A stretch of 64,000 bases of DNA from Penaeus vannamei (Eukaryota > Arthropoda > Malacostraca > Decapoda > Penaeidae), in NCBI RefSeq assembly GCF_042767895.1, contig NC_091589.1, positions 19,331,712 to 19,395,711 on the forward strand. Direction: 5' to 3'. The translations under genes and the position numbers were made by a program. Each line of letters starts with the position of its first letter. Within the stretch, counting starts at the first letter, position 1. Below the pieces are notes generated by a model. It did no database searches. It worked only from the letters and a program-made list of their open reading frames with translations, and was not told the origin of the DNA. Of the stretch, positions 54,166 to 64,000 are shown one piece after another.

Positions 54166-57100
54166 ATTTAGATTTCCATGATAAATCCTTTATTATTAAT
54201 AATAATGGTGATAATGACAATACTAATGATCATAATAATAATAAAATGATAATTATAATAATAAAATGATAATTATAATAATTTTGATAATTACTGCAAT
54301 AATTAATTCTATTCTAATAATTTTTATACTAATAATGACAATAAAAATAATAATAAGATAATTATTATTGTTATTATAATGAGTATAATTGTCATCATTA
54401 TTTTTAAAAGCATCATTATTGTTATTATCATTATAAAAAATAGTTACAATAATAAAAATGACAGTAATGATTAGCATAATAATCATTATAACTGCAATAA
54501 TGATAATGATAATAACGATAATCACGACGATAATGACTATAATGATGATAATCATAAGAATAATGACAGTAACGATGATAATGATGATAATAATAATCAT
54601 AGAGACTATTTATAATAAATAAAGGCTAAAACTATTAAATACCAAAAGTCGAAAAATCGTAAAATCTTGCGTATTACAGCCTTGTGAGAGAAAGGTCGAA
54701 TTTTTTTTTCCCTTTTAAATGATAATAATGATGATGTTAACATTAATTCAGGTAAGTACTATGATTTTCATGATAATGCCTTTATTATTAACAAAAATGA
54801 GGATAATTATGATGATAATGACAATAATAATGATGATAATAATATAAAAATGAGTATTATAATGATAATTTTAATAATTGCTGCAATAATAGCAATAATG
54901 TACTCTATTCTAATAATTTTCATACTAATTAAAATCTAATAAAATCCCACAAATCGAAAAAAACGGCAAAATCTGCAGCCTTTTGAGAGAAAGGTCGAAA
55001 AAAAAACTTTTTCGATTCTAAATGATAATTATGATGATTTTAACAGGAATTCAGGTAATTATGATGATTTTCATGATAATTCCTTTATTATTAACAATAA
55101 TGATGATAATTATAATGATAATGACAATAATAATGATAATAAAAATGAAATGATAATTATAATGATTTTTTGATAATTACTGCAATAATAGCAATAATGA
55201 ACTCTAATCTAATAATTTTCATACTAATAATGACAATAAAAATAATGATAATATCATTATTAATGTTATTAAAAAGATTATCATTGTCATTATTATTTCT
55301 AAAATTATTGTTATTGTTATTTTCATTATAAAAATAGTTTTAATGATGAAAATGACCGTAATAATTAGCATATTAATCATTAGAACTGCAATAATGATAA
55401 TGATGATAATGATAATCATGACGATAATGACAATAATGATGATAGTCATAAGAATAATGACAATAATGATGATAATGATGATAATAATAATCATAGAGTC
55501 CATTTATAATGAAATAAAGGCTAAAACTAATAAAATTCCAAAAGTCGAAAAAACGGCAAAATCTAGCGTATTACAGCCTTGTGAGAGGAAAGTCAAAAAA
55601 CACTTTTTTCCATCTAAATGATGATTATGATGATTTTATCATAAATTCAGGTAAATATGAAGATTTTCATGATAATGCCTTTATTAATAATAAAAATGAT
55701 AATTATGATGATAATGACAATAATAATGATAATAAAATATGAGAATTATGATGATAATTTTGATAATTACTGCAATAATAGCAATAATGAACTCTATTCT
55801 AATAATATTCATACTAATAACGACAATAAAAATAATATTAATATCATTATTATTGTTATTATAATAAGTATTATTGTCATTATTATTTCTAAAATTATCA
55901 TTATTGTTATTATCATTATGAAAATAGTTTTAATGATGAAAATGACAGTAATAAACATAATAATCATTATAACTGCAATAATAATAATGATAATGATAAT
56001 CATGACAATAATGACTATATGATAATAATTAAATTAATGACAATAATGATGATGATAATAATAATAATAATCATAGAGTCCATTTACAATGAAATAAAGG
56101 CTAAAATTAATGATATCCCAAGAGTAAAAAAAAAGTCAAAATCTGCCGAATTACAGCCTTCTGAGAGAAAGATAAAAAAAAAAAAAAAAACGCTTTTTCG
56201 CTTTTAAAGGGTAATTATGATTTTAACATTAATTCGGGTAATTATGATGATTTTCATGATAATTCCTTTATTATTAACAATAATGATGATACTTATGATG
56301 ATAATGATAATAAAATGATAATTATAATAATTTTGATAATTACTGCAATAATAGCAATAATGAACTCTATTCTAATAATTGTTATGCTAATAATGACAAT
56401 AGAAATATTATTATTGTTATTATAATGAGCATTTTTGTCATTATTATTTTTAAAAGTATCAACATCGTTATTATCATTATAAAAATAGTTAAAATGATAA
56501 AAATGACAGTAATAATTAGCATAGTAATCATTATAACGTCAATAATGATAATGATAATAACGATAATCATGACGATAATGACTATAATGATGATAATCAT
56601 AAGAATAATGACAGTAATGATAAAGATGATAATAATCATAGAGACCATTTATAATGAATAAAGGCTAAAACTAATAAAATGCCAAAAGTCGAAAAACCGC
56701 AAAATCTTGCGTATTACATTTAAGCCTTGTGAGAGAAAGGTCGAAAAAAAGCCTTTATTATTAACAATAATGAGGATAATTATAATGATAATGAAAATAA
56801 TAATGATAATAATGATAAAATGAGTATTATAATGATAATATTCATCATTACTGCAATAATAGCAATAATGTACTCTATTCTAATAATTTTCATACTAAAA
56901 TCTAAGAAAATTCCATAAGTCGAAAAACGGAAAATCTGCAGACTTTTCAGAGAAAGGTCGAAAAAAAAAACTTTTTTGCATCTAAATGATAATTATGATG
57001 ATTTTAACAAAAATTCAGGTAATTATGATGATTTTCATGATAATGCCTTTATTATTAACAATAATGATGATAATTATAATGATAATGACAATAATAATGA

Positions 57101-60100
57101 TGATAATAATAAAATGATAATTATAATGATAATTTTGATAATTACTGCAATAATAGCAATAATGAACTCTAATCTAATAATTTTCATACTAATAATGACA
57201 ATAGAAATAATGATAATATCATTATTATTGTTATTATAATGATTATTATTGTCATTATTATTTCTAAAATTATTATTATTGTTATTTTCATTATAAAAAT
57301 AGTTTTAATGATGAAAATGACCGTAATAATTAGCATAATAATCATTATAACTGCAATAATGATAATGATAATAATGATAATCATGACGATAATGACAATA
57401 ATGATGATAGTCATAAGAATAATGACAATAATGATGATAATGATGATAATAATAATCATAGAGTCCATTTATAATGAAATAAAGGCTAAAACTAATAAAA
57501 TTTCAAAAGAGAGAGAAAGGTCGAAAAAAAAACTTTTTCGCTTTTAAATGATAATTATGATGATTTTAACATGAATTCAGGTAATTATCATGATTTTCAT
57601 GATAATTCCTTTATTATTAACAATAATGATGATAATTATGATGATAATGACAATAATAATGATGATAATAATAATAAAAAGATAATTATAATGATAATTT
57701 TGATAATTACTGCAATAATTACAATAATAAACTCTATTCTAATAATTTTCATACTAATTAAAATCTAATAAAATCCCACAAATCGAAAAAACGGCAAAAT
57801 CTGCAGCCTTTTGAGAGAAAGTTCGAAAAAAAAAGATTTTTCGCTTCTAAATGATAATCATGATGATTTTAACATGAATTCAGGTAATTATGATGAATTT
57901 CATGATAATTCCTTTATTATTAATAATAATGATAATGATTATAATGATAATGACAATAATAATGATAATAATAATAATAAAATGATAATTATAATGATAA
58001 TTTTGATAATTACTGCAATAATAGCAATAATGAACTCTATTCTAATAATTTTCATACTACTGATAACCATAGCAATAATAGTAATATCATTATTATTCTT
58101 ATTATAATGATTATTATTGTCATTATTTTTTCTAAAATTATTGTTATTATCGTTATAAAAATAGTTTTAATGATGAAAATGACCGTAATAATTATCATAA
58201 TAATCATTATAACTGCAATAATGATAATGATGATAATGATAATCATGACGATAATGACAATAATGATGATAGACATAAGAATAATGACAATAATGATGAT
58301 AATGATGATAATAATAATCATAGAGTCCATTTATAATGAAATCAAGGCTAAAACTAATAAAATTCATAAAGTCGAATAAACGGGAAAATCTAGCGTATTA
58401 CATCCTTTTGAGAAAAAGGTCGAAAAAACCCTTTTTCGCTTCTAAATGATAATTGTGATGATTTTAACATGAATTCAGGTAATTATGATCATTTTCATGA
58501 TAATTCCTTTATTATTAAAAATAATCATGATAATTATGATGATAATGGCAATAATAATGATGATAATAATAATAAAAGGATAATTATATTGTTAATTTTG
58601 ATAATTACTGCAATAATAGCAATAATGAACTCTATTCTTATAATTTTCATATAAATTCTGACAATAGAAATAATAATAATATCCTTATTATTGTTATTAT
58701 AAAGAGTATTATTGTCCTAATTATTTCCAAAATTATCGTTATTCTTATTATCCATATAAAAATACTTACAATGATGAAAATGGCAATAATAATTAACATA
58801 ATAATCATTATAACTACAATAATGATAATGATAATAATGATAATCATGACGATAATGACAATAATGATGATAATCATAAGAATAATGACAATAAGGATGA
58901 TAATAATTATCATAGAATCCATTTATAATGAAATAAAGGCTAAAACTAATGATATCCCATTTGTCGAAAAAACGGCAAAATCTTGCGTATTACAGCCTTA
59001 TGAGAGAAAGGTCGAAAAAAAAACTTTTTTGCATGTAAATGATAATTATGATGATTTTATCATAAATTCAGGTAATTTTGAAGATTTTCATGATAATGCC
59101 TTTATTAATTATATTGATTTTAACAGGAATTCAGGTAATTATGATGATTTTCATGATAATGCCTTTATTATTAACAATAATGATGATAATTATGATGATA
59201 ATGACAATAATAATGATAATAAATAATGAGAATTATGATGATAATTTTGATAATTACTGCAATAATAGCAATAATGAACTCTATTCTAATAATTGTCATA
59301 CTAATAATGACAATAGAAATATTATTATTATTGTTATCATAAAGAGTATTTTTGTCATTATAATTTTTAAAAGTATCATTATTGTTATTATCATTATAAA
59401 AATAGTTATAATGATAAAAATGACAGTAATAATTAGCATAATAATCATTATAACTGCAATGCTGATAATGATAATAACGATAATCATGACGGTAATGACT
59501 ATAAAGATGATAATCATAAGAATAATGACAGTAATGATGATAATGATGATAATAATCATAGAGACCCTTTATAATGAATAAAGGCTAAAACTAATAAAAT
59601 GCCTAAAGTCGAAAAACCGGAAAATCTTGCGTGTTACAGCCTTGTGAGAGAAAGGTCGAAAAAATAACCTTTCTAGCTTTTAAATGATAATAATGATGAT
59701 TTTAACATTAATTCAGGTAAGTACTATGATTTTCATGATAATGCCTTAATTATTAACAATAATGAGGATAATTATGATGATAATGACAATAATAATGATG
59801 CTAATAATAATAAAATGAGTATTATAATGATAATTTTCATAATTACTGCAATAATAGCAATGATGTACTCTATTCTAATAATTTTCATACTAATTAAAAT
59901 CTAATAAAATCACATAAGTCGAAAAAACGGCAAAATCTGCAGCCTTTTGAGAGAAAGGTCGAAAAAAACCTTTTTCGCTTCTAAATGATAATTATGATAA
60001 TTTTAACAGGAATTCAGGTAATTATGATGATTTTCATGGTAATGCCTTTATTAACAATAATGATGATAATTATAATGATAATGACAATAATAATGATGAT

Positions 60101-60242
60101 AATAATAATAAAATGAGTATTATAATATAATTTTGATGATTACTGCAATAATAGCAATAATGAACTCTTTTTTAATAATTTTCATACTAATAATGACAAT
60201 AGAAATAATAGTAATATCATTATTATTATCATAATGGGTATT
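54166..60242 (+). repeat. Family A satellite array, block 5
   Basis: Modules near 54650, 54965, 55550, 56130, 56690, 56930, 57500, 57790, 58375, 58970, 59615 and 59930. Full and short monomers are mixed. The order of full and short units and some private deletions repeat those of 51175-53540 at a distance of about 5.43 kb. No gene or RNA gene is seen. Confidence 0.93.
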
Positions 60243-60559
60243 AAGAAGAATTCTATGATCTTGCTTTTTTCTTTGAAATACTTCCACGCAGACGCTCAGC
60301 CTACGCTATCTCCCTTTTCAAATCTACACACCTACACATCCAACATTTAGTACATGCATCCTGTACTTTCCTTTCCACCCTTTCTTACACAACGCCTACA
60401 CACACTTACACAACACACACGGTTCCCGAACCTGCTGGAATCTTACATCTGTTCACTACAGAAAAAATCTTTTCCCTTGAGAAAAAACTCGATAATCGCG
60501 GTTGAGCCCGGGCTCAACGAGACAACATAAGTCTACTGGGTCTGCGACCCGCTACAATT
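60243..60559. repeat. Element X copy 3
   Basis: 317 bp, beginning AAGAAGAATTCTATGATCTT and ending CGCTACAATT. No LTR insertion (CCTACACATCCAACATTTAG). It contains the 16-bp perfect palindrome TTGAGCCCGGGCTCAA at 60502-60517. The right junction with satellite is the same as in copy 2, and the first satellite monomer after it shares variants with the one after copy 2, so copies 2 and 3 come from one insertion that was later duplicated. Confidence 0.85.
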
Positions 60560-61703
60560 ATTTAGATTTTCATGATAAATCCTTTATTAATAACAATAAT
60601 GATCATAATTATGATGATAATGACAATAATAATGATGATAATGACAATAATAATGATGATAATCATAATAAAATGATAATTGTAATAATTTTGATAATTA
60701 CTGCAATAATAGCAAAAATCAATTCTATTCTAATAATTTTTATACTAATAATGACAATAAAAATAATAATAAGATAATTATTATTGTTATTATAATAAGT
60801 ATTATTGTCATTATTTCTAAAATTATCATTTTTGTTATTATCATTAAAAGAATATTTATAATGATGAAAAGTACTGTAATAATTAGCATAATAATCATTA
60901 TAACTGCAATAATAATTATAATAATGATAATCATGACGATAATGACTAATCATAAAAATAATGACAATAATGATGATAATAATAATCATAGAGTCCATTT
61001 ATAATGAAATAAATAATAAAACTAATCAAATCCCGAAAGTCGAAAATACGGCAAAATCTAGGGTATTACAGCCTTTTGAGAGAAAAGTCGAAAAAAAACT
61101 TTTTCGCTGACAATTATGATTTTAACATGAATTCAGGTAATTATGATGATTTTCATGATAATTCCTTTATTATTAACAATAATGATGATGATTATGATGA
61201 TAATGACAATAATAATGATGATAATAATAATAAAATGATAATTATAATGATAATTTTGATAATTACTGCAATAATAGCAATAATGAACTCTATTCTAATA
61301 ATTTTCATACTAATAATGACAATAGAAATAATAATAATATCATTATTATTGTTATTATAATGATTATTATTGTCATTATTATTTCTAAAATTATTATTAT
61401 TGTTATTATCATTATAAAAATAGTTTTAATGATGAAAATGACCGTAATAATTAGCATAATAATCATTATAACTGCAATAATGATAATGATAATAATGATA
61501 ATCATGACGATAATGACAATAATGATGATAGTCATAAGAATAATGACAATAATGATGATAATGATGATAATAATAATCATAGAGTCCATTTATAATGAAA
61601 TCAAGGCTAAAACTAATAAAATTCCAAAAGTCGAAAAAACGGCAAAATCTTGCGTATTAGAGCCTTGAGAGAAAAACATCGAAAAAAACCTTATTCGCTT
61701 TTA
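60560..61703 (+). repeat. Family A satellite array, block 6
   Basis: Two monomers with modules near 61030 and 61630. The last module is cut within TTATTCGCTTTTAA by the 3' end of the LINE. The monomer at 61076-61670 is close in sequence to those at 57.0-57.5 kb. Confidence 0.92.
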
Positions 61704-61738
61704 ATTCAAATTCATATTCAAATTCAAAATACTTTATT
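61704..61738 (-). terminator. LINE poly(A) signal and hexamer tail
   Basis: On the - strand AATAAA (61738-61733) is followed after a few bases by four 6-bp units of TTGAAT type, and then by satellite. This fixes the 3' end of the element. Confidence 0.8.
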
Positions 61739-61864
61739 CCATTTGTTACAATGGTTATTCTTATTATATACATAGTAATGTTACAGTACAAATAAATACA
61801 AGTTAAACATAGAATCAATGGTGGTTCATATGTCTTGTTTATTCTTATATTTAGAAACCTGATG

Positions 61865-62395
61865 TCATTGGTTATTTAATAGATGTTCCTTTAATTTTCT
61901 TTTGAGTGTATTTGTGTTTTGAATGTTTCTGATATCAAAAGGCAGTTGGTTCCATATCATGGGTCCACGAGTTAGTATCTGTCGTACCCCTACGTCTGTT
62001 CGTGATCTTGTAACATATAGGGAGTTACCTTGTCTTGTTTGGACACAAGTTGTATTACCTACAGTTGGAAGGGTTAAGAACCATTTTGGATAAAAACCGT
62101 GGATCATTTTGTGAATTAGTATGCAGGTGTCATAGTTGCATTTGTGATGTACTTTTAGCCAACTTAGTTTGTTTATGTGTGGGGTAATGTGGTCATACTT
62201 CTTTACATTCCCAAGTGCTACCCTGGCAGCAAAGTTTAGCAATTTTTTAATTTTCTGAATTTGACCTTTGTTTGCTGTACCCCATATATTTGAGCAATAG
62301 TTAATTATACTGAGAACTAGTGTTTGTATAACAGATATTCTAGTTTTAGCTGGGATTCTATTTTTGATATGACTTAGGTAAATTAGTGTGCCCAT
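61865..62395 (-). pseudogene. LINE ORF2 C-terminal domain
   Basis: A 176-residue open frame starting MGTLIYLSHIKNRIPAKTR and ending at TAA after LKRKLKEHLLNNQ. YCSNIWG, LLNFAARVALG and GPMIWNQLPFDIRN match the region after the thumb in CR1/L2/Jockey-type ORF2, whose role is poorly known. The Met is not a real start: the domain normally follows the palm without a break, and here a frame change at about 62396-62400 separates them. It is the best preserved part. The 3' UTR (about 160 bp) follows on the - strand. Confidence 0.88.
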
Positions 62396-63153
62396 TTGTT
62401 ATCGACATGGTTCTCGAATGTCATGAATCTGTCAATGTGTACGCCTAGATTTTTTACAAAAGTTCTCGGTCTTATATAGCTGTCTTCAAAAATTTTGGCG
62501 ATGTTTTGGCGACTACCTATGAAGATACATTGTGTCTTATCTGGATTTATCTTAAGGCCATTTGAGTCAAAGTATCCTTTTACTTGTGAAAGTGTCTCCT
62601 GGGTCTTTAGTATCAGTGTATCTAAGTTGTTTACAGAATCACTATGTAGAAATTGTGAATCATCGGCGTATTGAACAAGAAGGCAATTTCGGGCTATGGT
62701 TGACAGATCATTTACAAATATTATGAACAGGATTGGGCCTAATATAGATCCTTGTGGGACACCAAAGGATACACTCTCTTTTTCTGATACATTCTCGCTA
62801 ATTTTGACTGATTGGGTTCTATTATTTAGTTAGCTTCTGAACCAATATGTGTCAATTTTGTGATTCATTAGTTTACTGATGAGGATTTTGTGATTGACAC
62901 TATCAAATGCCTTTGATAAGTCGCACAATGTAAGCAAGTTTATACGGTTATTGTCTATATTCTCATAAATATTATTTGTAATCTGCAATAATGCTGTTTC
63001 AGTGGACAGCTTACTTCTGAATCCATGCTGTGTTATAGATAGTAGATCGTGTGTCTCTAGAAATGTTGTCAGTTGGTCTGCTACGATTTTTTCGAGAACC
63101 TTCGATAGTATAGGAAGTATGGTAATAGGGCGATAATTATTAACTTCGTCTTT
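62383..63153 (-). pseudogene. LINE reverse transcriptase, palm and thumb, one internal stop
   Basis: One frame carries, in order, NNYRPITILPILSKVLEKIV, TQHGFRSKLSTETAL, CDLSKAFDSVNH (catalytic Asp codon at 62904-62902), WFRS followed by a TAA stop (62832-62830) just before LNNRTQ, GVPQGSILGPILF, YADD (62670-62659, the other two catalytic Asp), GLKINPDKTQ and NLGVHID. These are motifs 2 to E of the RVT_1 family. The stop replaces a position that is usually Tyr in W-F-x-S-Y-L. The frame ends at TAA 62385-62383, beyond a shift into the next fragment. The enzyme would copy element RNA into DNA at a nicked target, but this copy cannot make it. Confidence 0.92.
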
Positions 63154-63396
63154 GCGCCAGATTTAAAAACTGGTGTTATTATGCCATGCTTCCAGAGCGA
63201 AGGGAAGTCACCGGTGACCAGAGATGTATTAATGATAACCGTTAAGTTATACGCCACAGCAGGTAGGCTGTCTCTGAGGAAGCGAAGAGCAATACCATCC
63301 ACCCCCACAGACTTTGTTTCACGCAGGTGTTTTATTGTCAGGATTACGGTTTCTATTTGAACAGGTTGTGGTCTGAAACTATTTCCTGAGGGCCCT
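63151..63396 (-). pseudogene. LINE reverse transcriptase, fingers region
   Basis: Contains KSVGVDGIALRFLRDSLP, NTSLVTGDFPSLWKHGII and TPVFKSGA, the first conserved blocks of the LINE reverse transcriptase (G-x-D-G-I; F-P-x-x-W-K; P-x-x-K-x-G). In an intact element this is joined to the next block without a break. Here one base is missing near 63152, and the reading continues in another frame as KDEVNNYRPIT. The residues themselves are well preserved, so the element was probably lost recently compared with the age of the satellite. Confidence 0.85.
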
Positions 63397-63660
63397 ATAC
63401 TAACTGTGTTTTGTTTAGATATGAAAGCGTTTGTTTGTTCATATGTGGAATGTCCAATTTAGCGAAGAACTCATTAAATTCATTTGCACTAATTTTGGTG
63501 TTTAGATTATCTTTATGGTTGTTTTTGTTTGGTACAAGTGTCTTTAAAATCTTCCATGTTTTAGCTGAATCTTTTTTTTACAATTTGTTAATCTATTTCT
63601 AAAATAATCAGTTTTGGCTTCTTGTATTAGCGATTTCACATTTCTCTTTCTTTGTTTATA
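63397..63660 (-). pseudogene. LINE ORF2 fragment: spacer before the reverse transcriptase
   Basis: Two frames are needed. The first (63660 to about 63580) gives KSLIQEAKTDYFRNRLTNCK. After an A-run of eight (63572-63579 on +), the second gives DSAKTWKILKTLVPNKN and ANEFNEFFAKLDIPHM. K-W and NEFFA patterns are usual in this part of CR1/Jockey-type ORF2. The shift at the homopolymer would be explained by loss of one A. A stop and another shift follow near 63396. Confidence 0.7.
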
Positions 63661-63998
63661 GTGAGCCTGTTATTTTTGAGAGCGTTATGCATATCATTTC
63701 TATCTGTTATAGCTCTCTTGATGTCGTCGGTAATCCATGGGGCCGGAGGACGTTTAATGATTTTTGTAACAAAGGGGGCGATGGCATTTACACTATTATT
63801 AATCACTTCCGTGAAGACATCTACTTGCTTGTCTACGTTGTCAGTTTGCAACAATTTTAGGAGAGACGATTCTTTGGTTATTATGATTTGGCATAATGAC
63901 TGAGAATCATAATTGGATAATTTTCGAAAGGTTTTTGTAACTGTAGGTCGTTTTGATTTCTTTATATCTAGTGTCACCGTTATGAGTTCGTGGTCGGC
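63654..63998 (-). pseudogene. LINE ORF2 fragment: endonuclease end and linker
   Basis: Reads ADHELITVTLDIKK at the window edge. A D-H pair followed by hydrophobic residues is the usual end of the AP endonuclease domain of LINEs, where the His is catalytic. About 100 residues of linker follow, including PWITDDIKRAITDRN, a pattern common between endonuclease and reverse transcriptase in Jockey/CR1-like elements. The frame runs out near 63650, where the coding frame moves by one (the alternative frame gives KRNVKSLIQEAK). The endonuclease body is outside the window, so activity cannot be judged. Confidence 0.8.
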
Positions 63999-64000
63999 AA

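Larger units (their letters stand above)
61704..64000 (-). mobile_element. LINE (CR1/L2/Jockey-type non-LTR retrotransposon), 3' part, defective
   Basis: The last 2.3 kb of a LINE on the - strand. From the window end inward it has the last residues of an AP-type endonuclease, a spacer, a reverse transcriptase with all main motifs, a C-terminal domain, an AATAAA signal (61733-61738 on the other strand) and a 3' tail of four 6-bp units (ATTCAA, ATTCAT, ATTCAA, ATTCAA at 61704-61727, read on +). Short tandem-repeat tails instead of poly(A) are known from CR1/L2-like elements. Five frame changes and one in-frame stop show that this copy is dead. It inserted into a satellite module. The 5' end lies outside the window. 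Confidence 0.93.

Noticed and set aside
340..61668. Numerous open frames of 60-250 codons rich in Ile/Met, Asn/Asp or Tyr/His across the array
   Set aside because: They follow from the AAT/GAT/ATT triplet phase of the satellite: all frames on both strands overlap, the composition is a mirror of the repeat, and no domain or signal is visible. I do not annotate them as genes.
1..61703. Centromere with a CENP-B box
   Set aside because: I see no match to the known CENP-B box pattern. A higher-order repeat alone does not prove a centromere.

Overview
The window looks like satellite heterochromatin from an animal genome, most likely an invertebrate. A decapod crustacean or another arthropod would fit, but nothing here proves it. 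I find no intact protein-coding gene, no tRNA or rRNA and no CRISPR array. About 90% of the window is a diverged, strongly AT-rich tandem satellite. Its monomer is about 560-620 bp and has two parts: a less AT-biased module of about 120-150 bp (TAATGAAATAAAGGCTAAAA, then GTCGAAAAAACGGCAAAATC, then GAGAGAAAGGTCGAAAA, then TTTTTCGCTTTTAAA) and about 450 bp of degenerate AAT/GAT/ATT triplets. The triplet structure leaves long stop-free frames on both strands, encoding poly-Ile/Met or Asn/Asp. I treat these as by-products of the repeat, not genes.

Layout. 1-9435: family A, + orientation. 9436-9458: short filler at an orientation switch. 9459-13973: family A, - orientation. 13974-17639: a non-satellite island with hairpin-rich sequence (to about 16004) and a short dispersed element, here called X, that was split by a 1285-bp TG...CA LTR-like insertion (16105-17389). 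17876-18375: a 500-N gap flanked by almost identical sequence on both sides (16267-17875 and 18376-19986), so it is probably an unmerged contig overlap. 19749-29708: family A, +. 29709-29757: filler. 29758-34300: family B, +. 34300-35472: a family A-like variant, +. 35473-40276: family C, -. 40277-47330: family C, +, organised as a higher-order A-B dimer of about 1.23 kb and cut by a second 500-N gap (43501-44000). 47331-61703: family A, +, with two more X copies (53862-54165 and 60243-60559). 61704-64000: a broken CR1/L2/Jockey-type LINE on the - strand, inserted in the satellite and running off the window end.

The parts interact as repeats, not as a pathway. Monomers were amplified locally (family C dimers), copied as multi-monomer blocks (spacings of about 5.4 kb and about 22 kb), inverted at least three times, and invaded by X, by the LTR and by the LINE. 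The X copies at 53.9 and 60.2 kb lack the LTR and so provide empty sites that date and define the LTR insertion. The most unusual material is the island, which carries three related hairpins with a compensatory base change.
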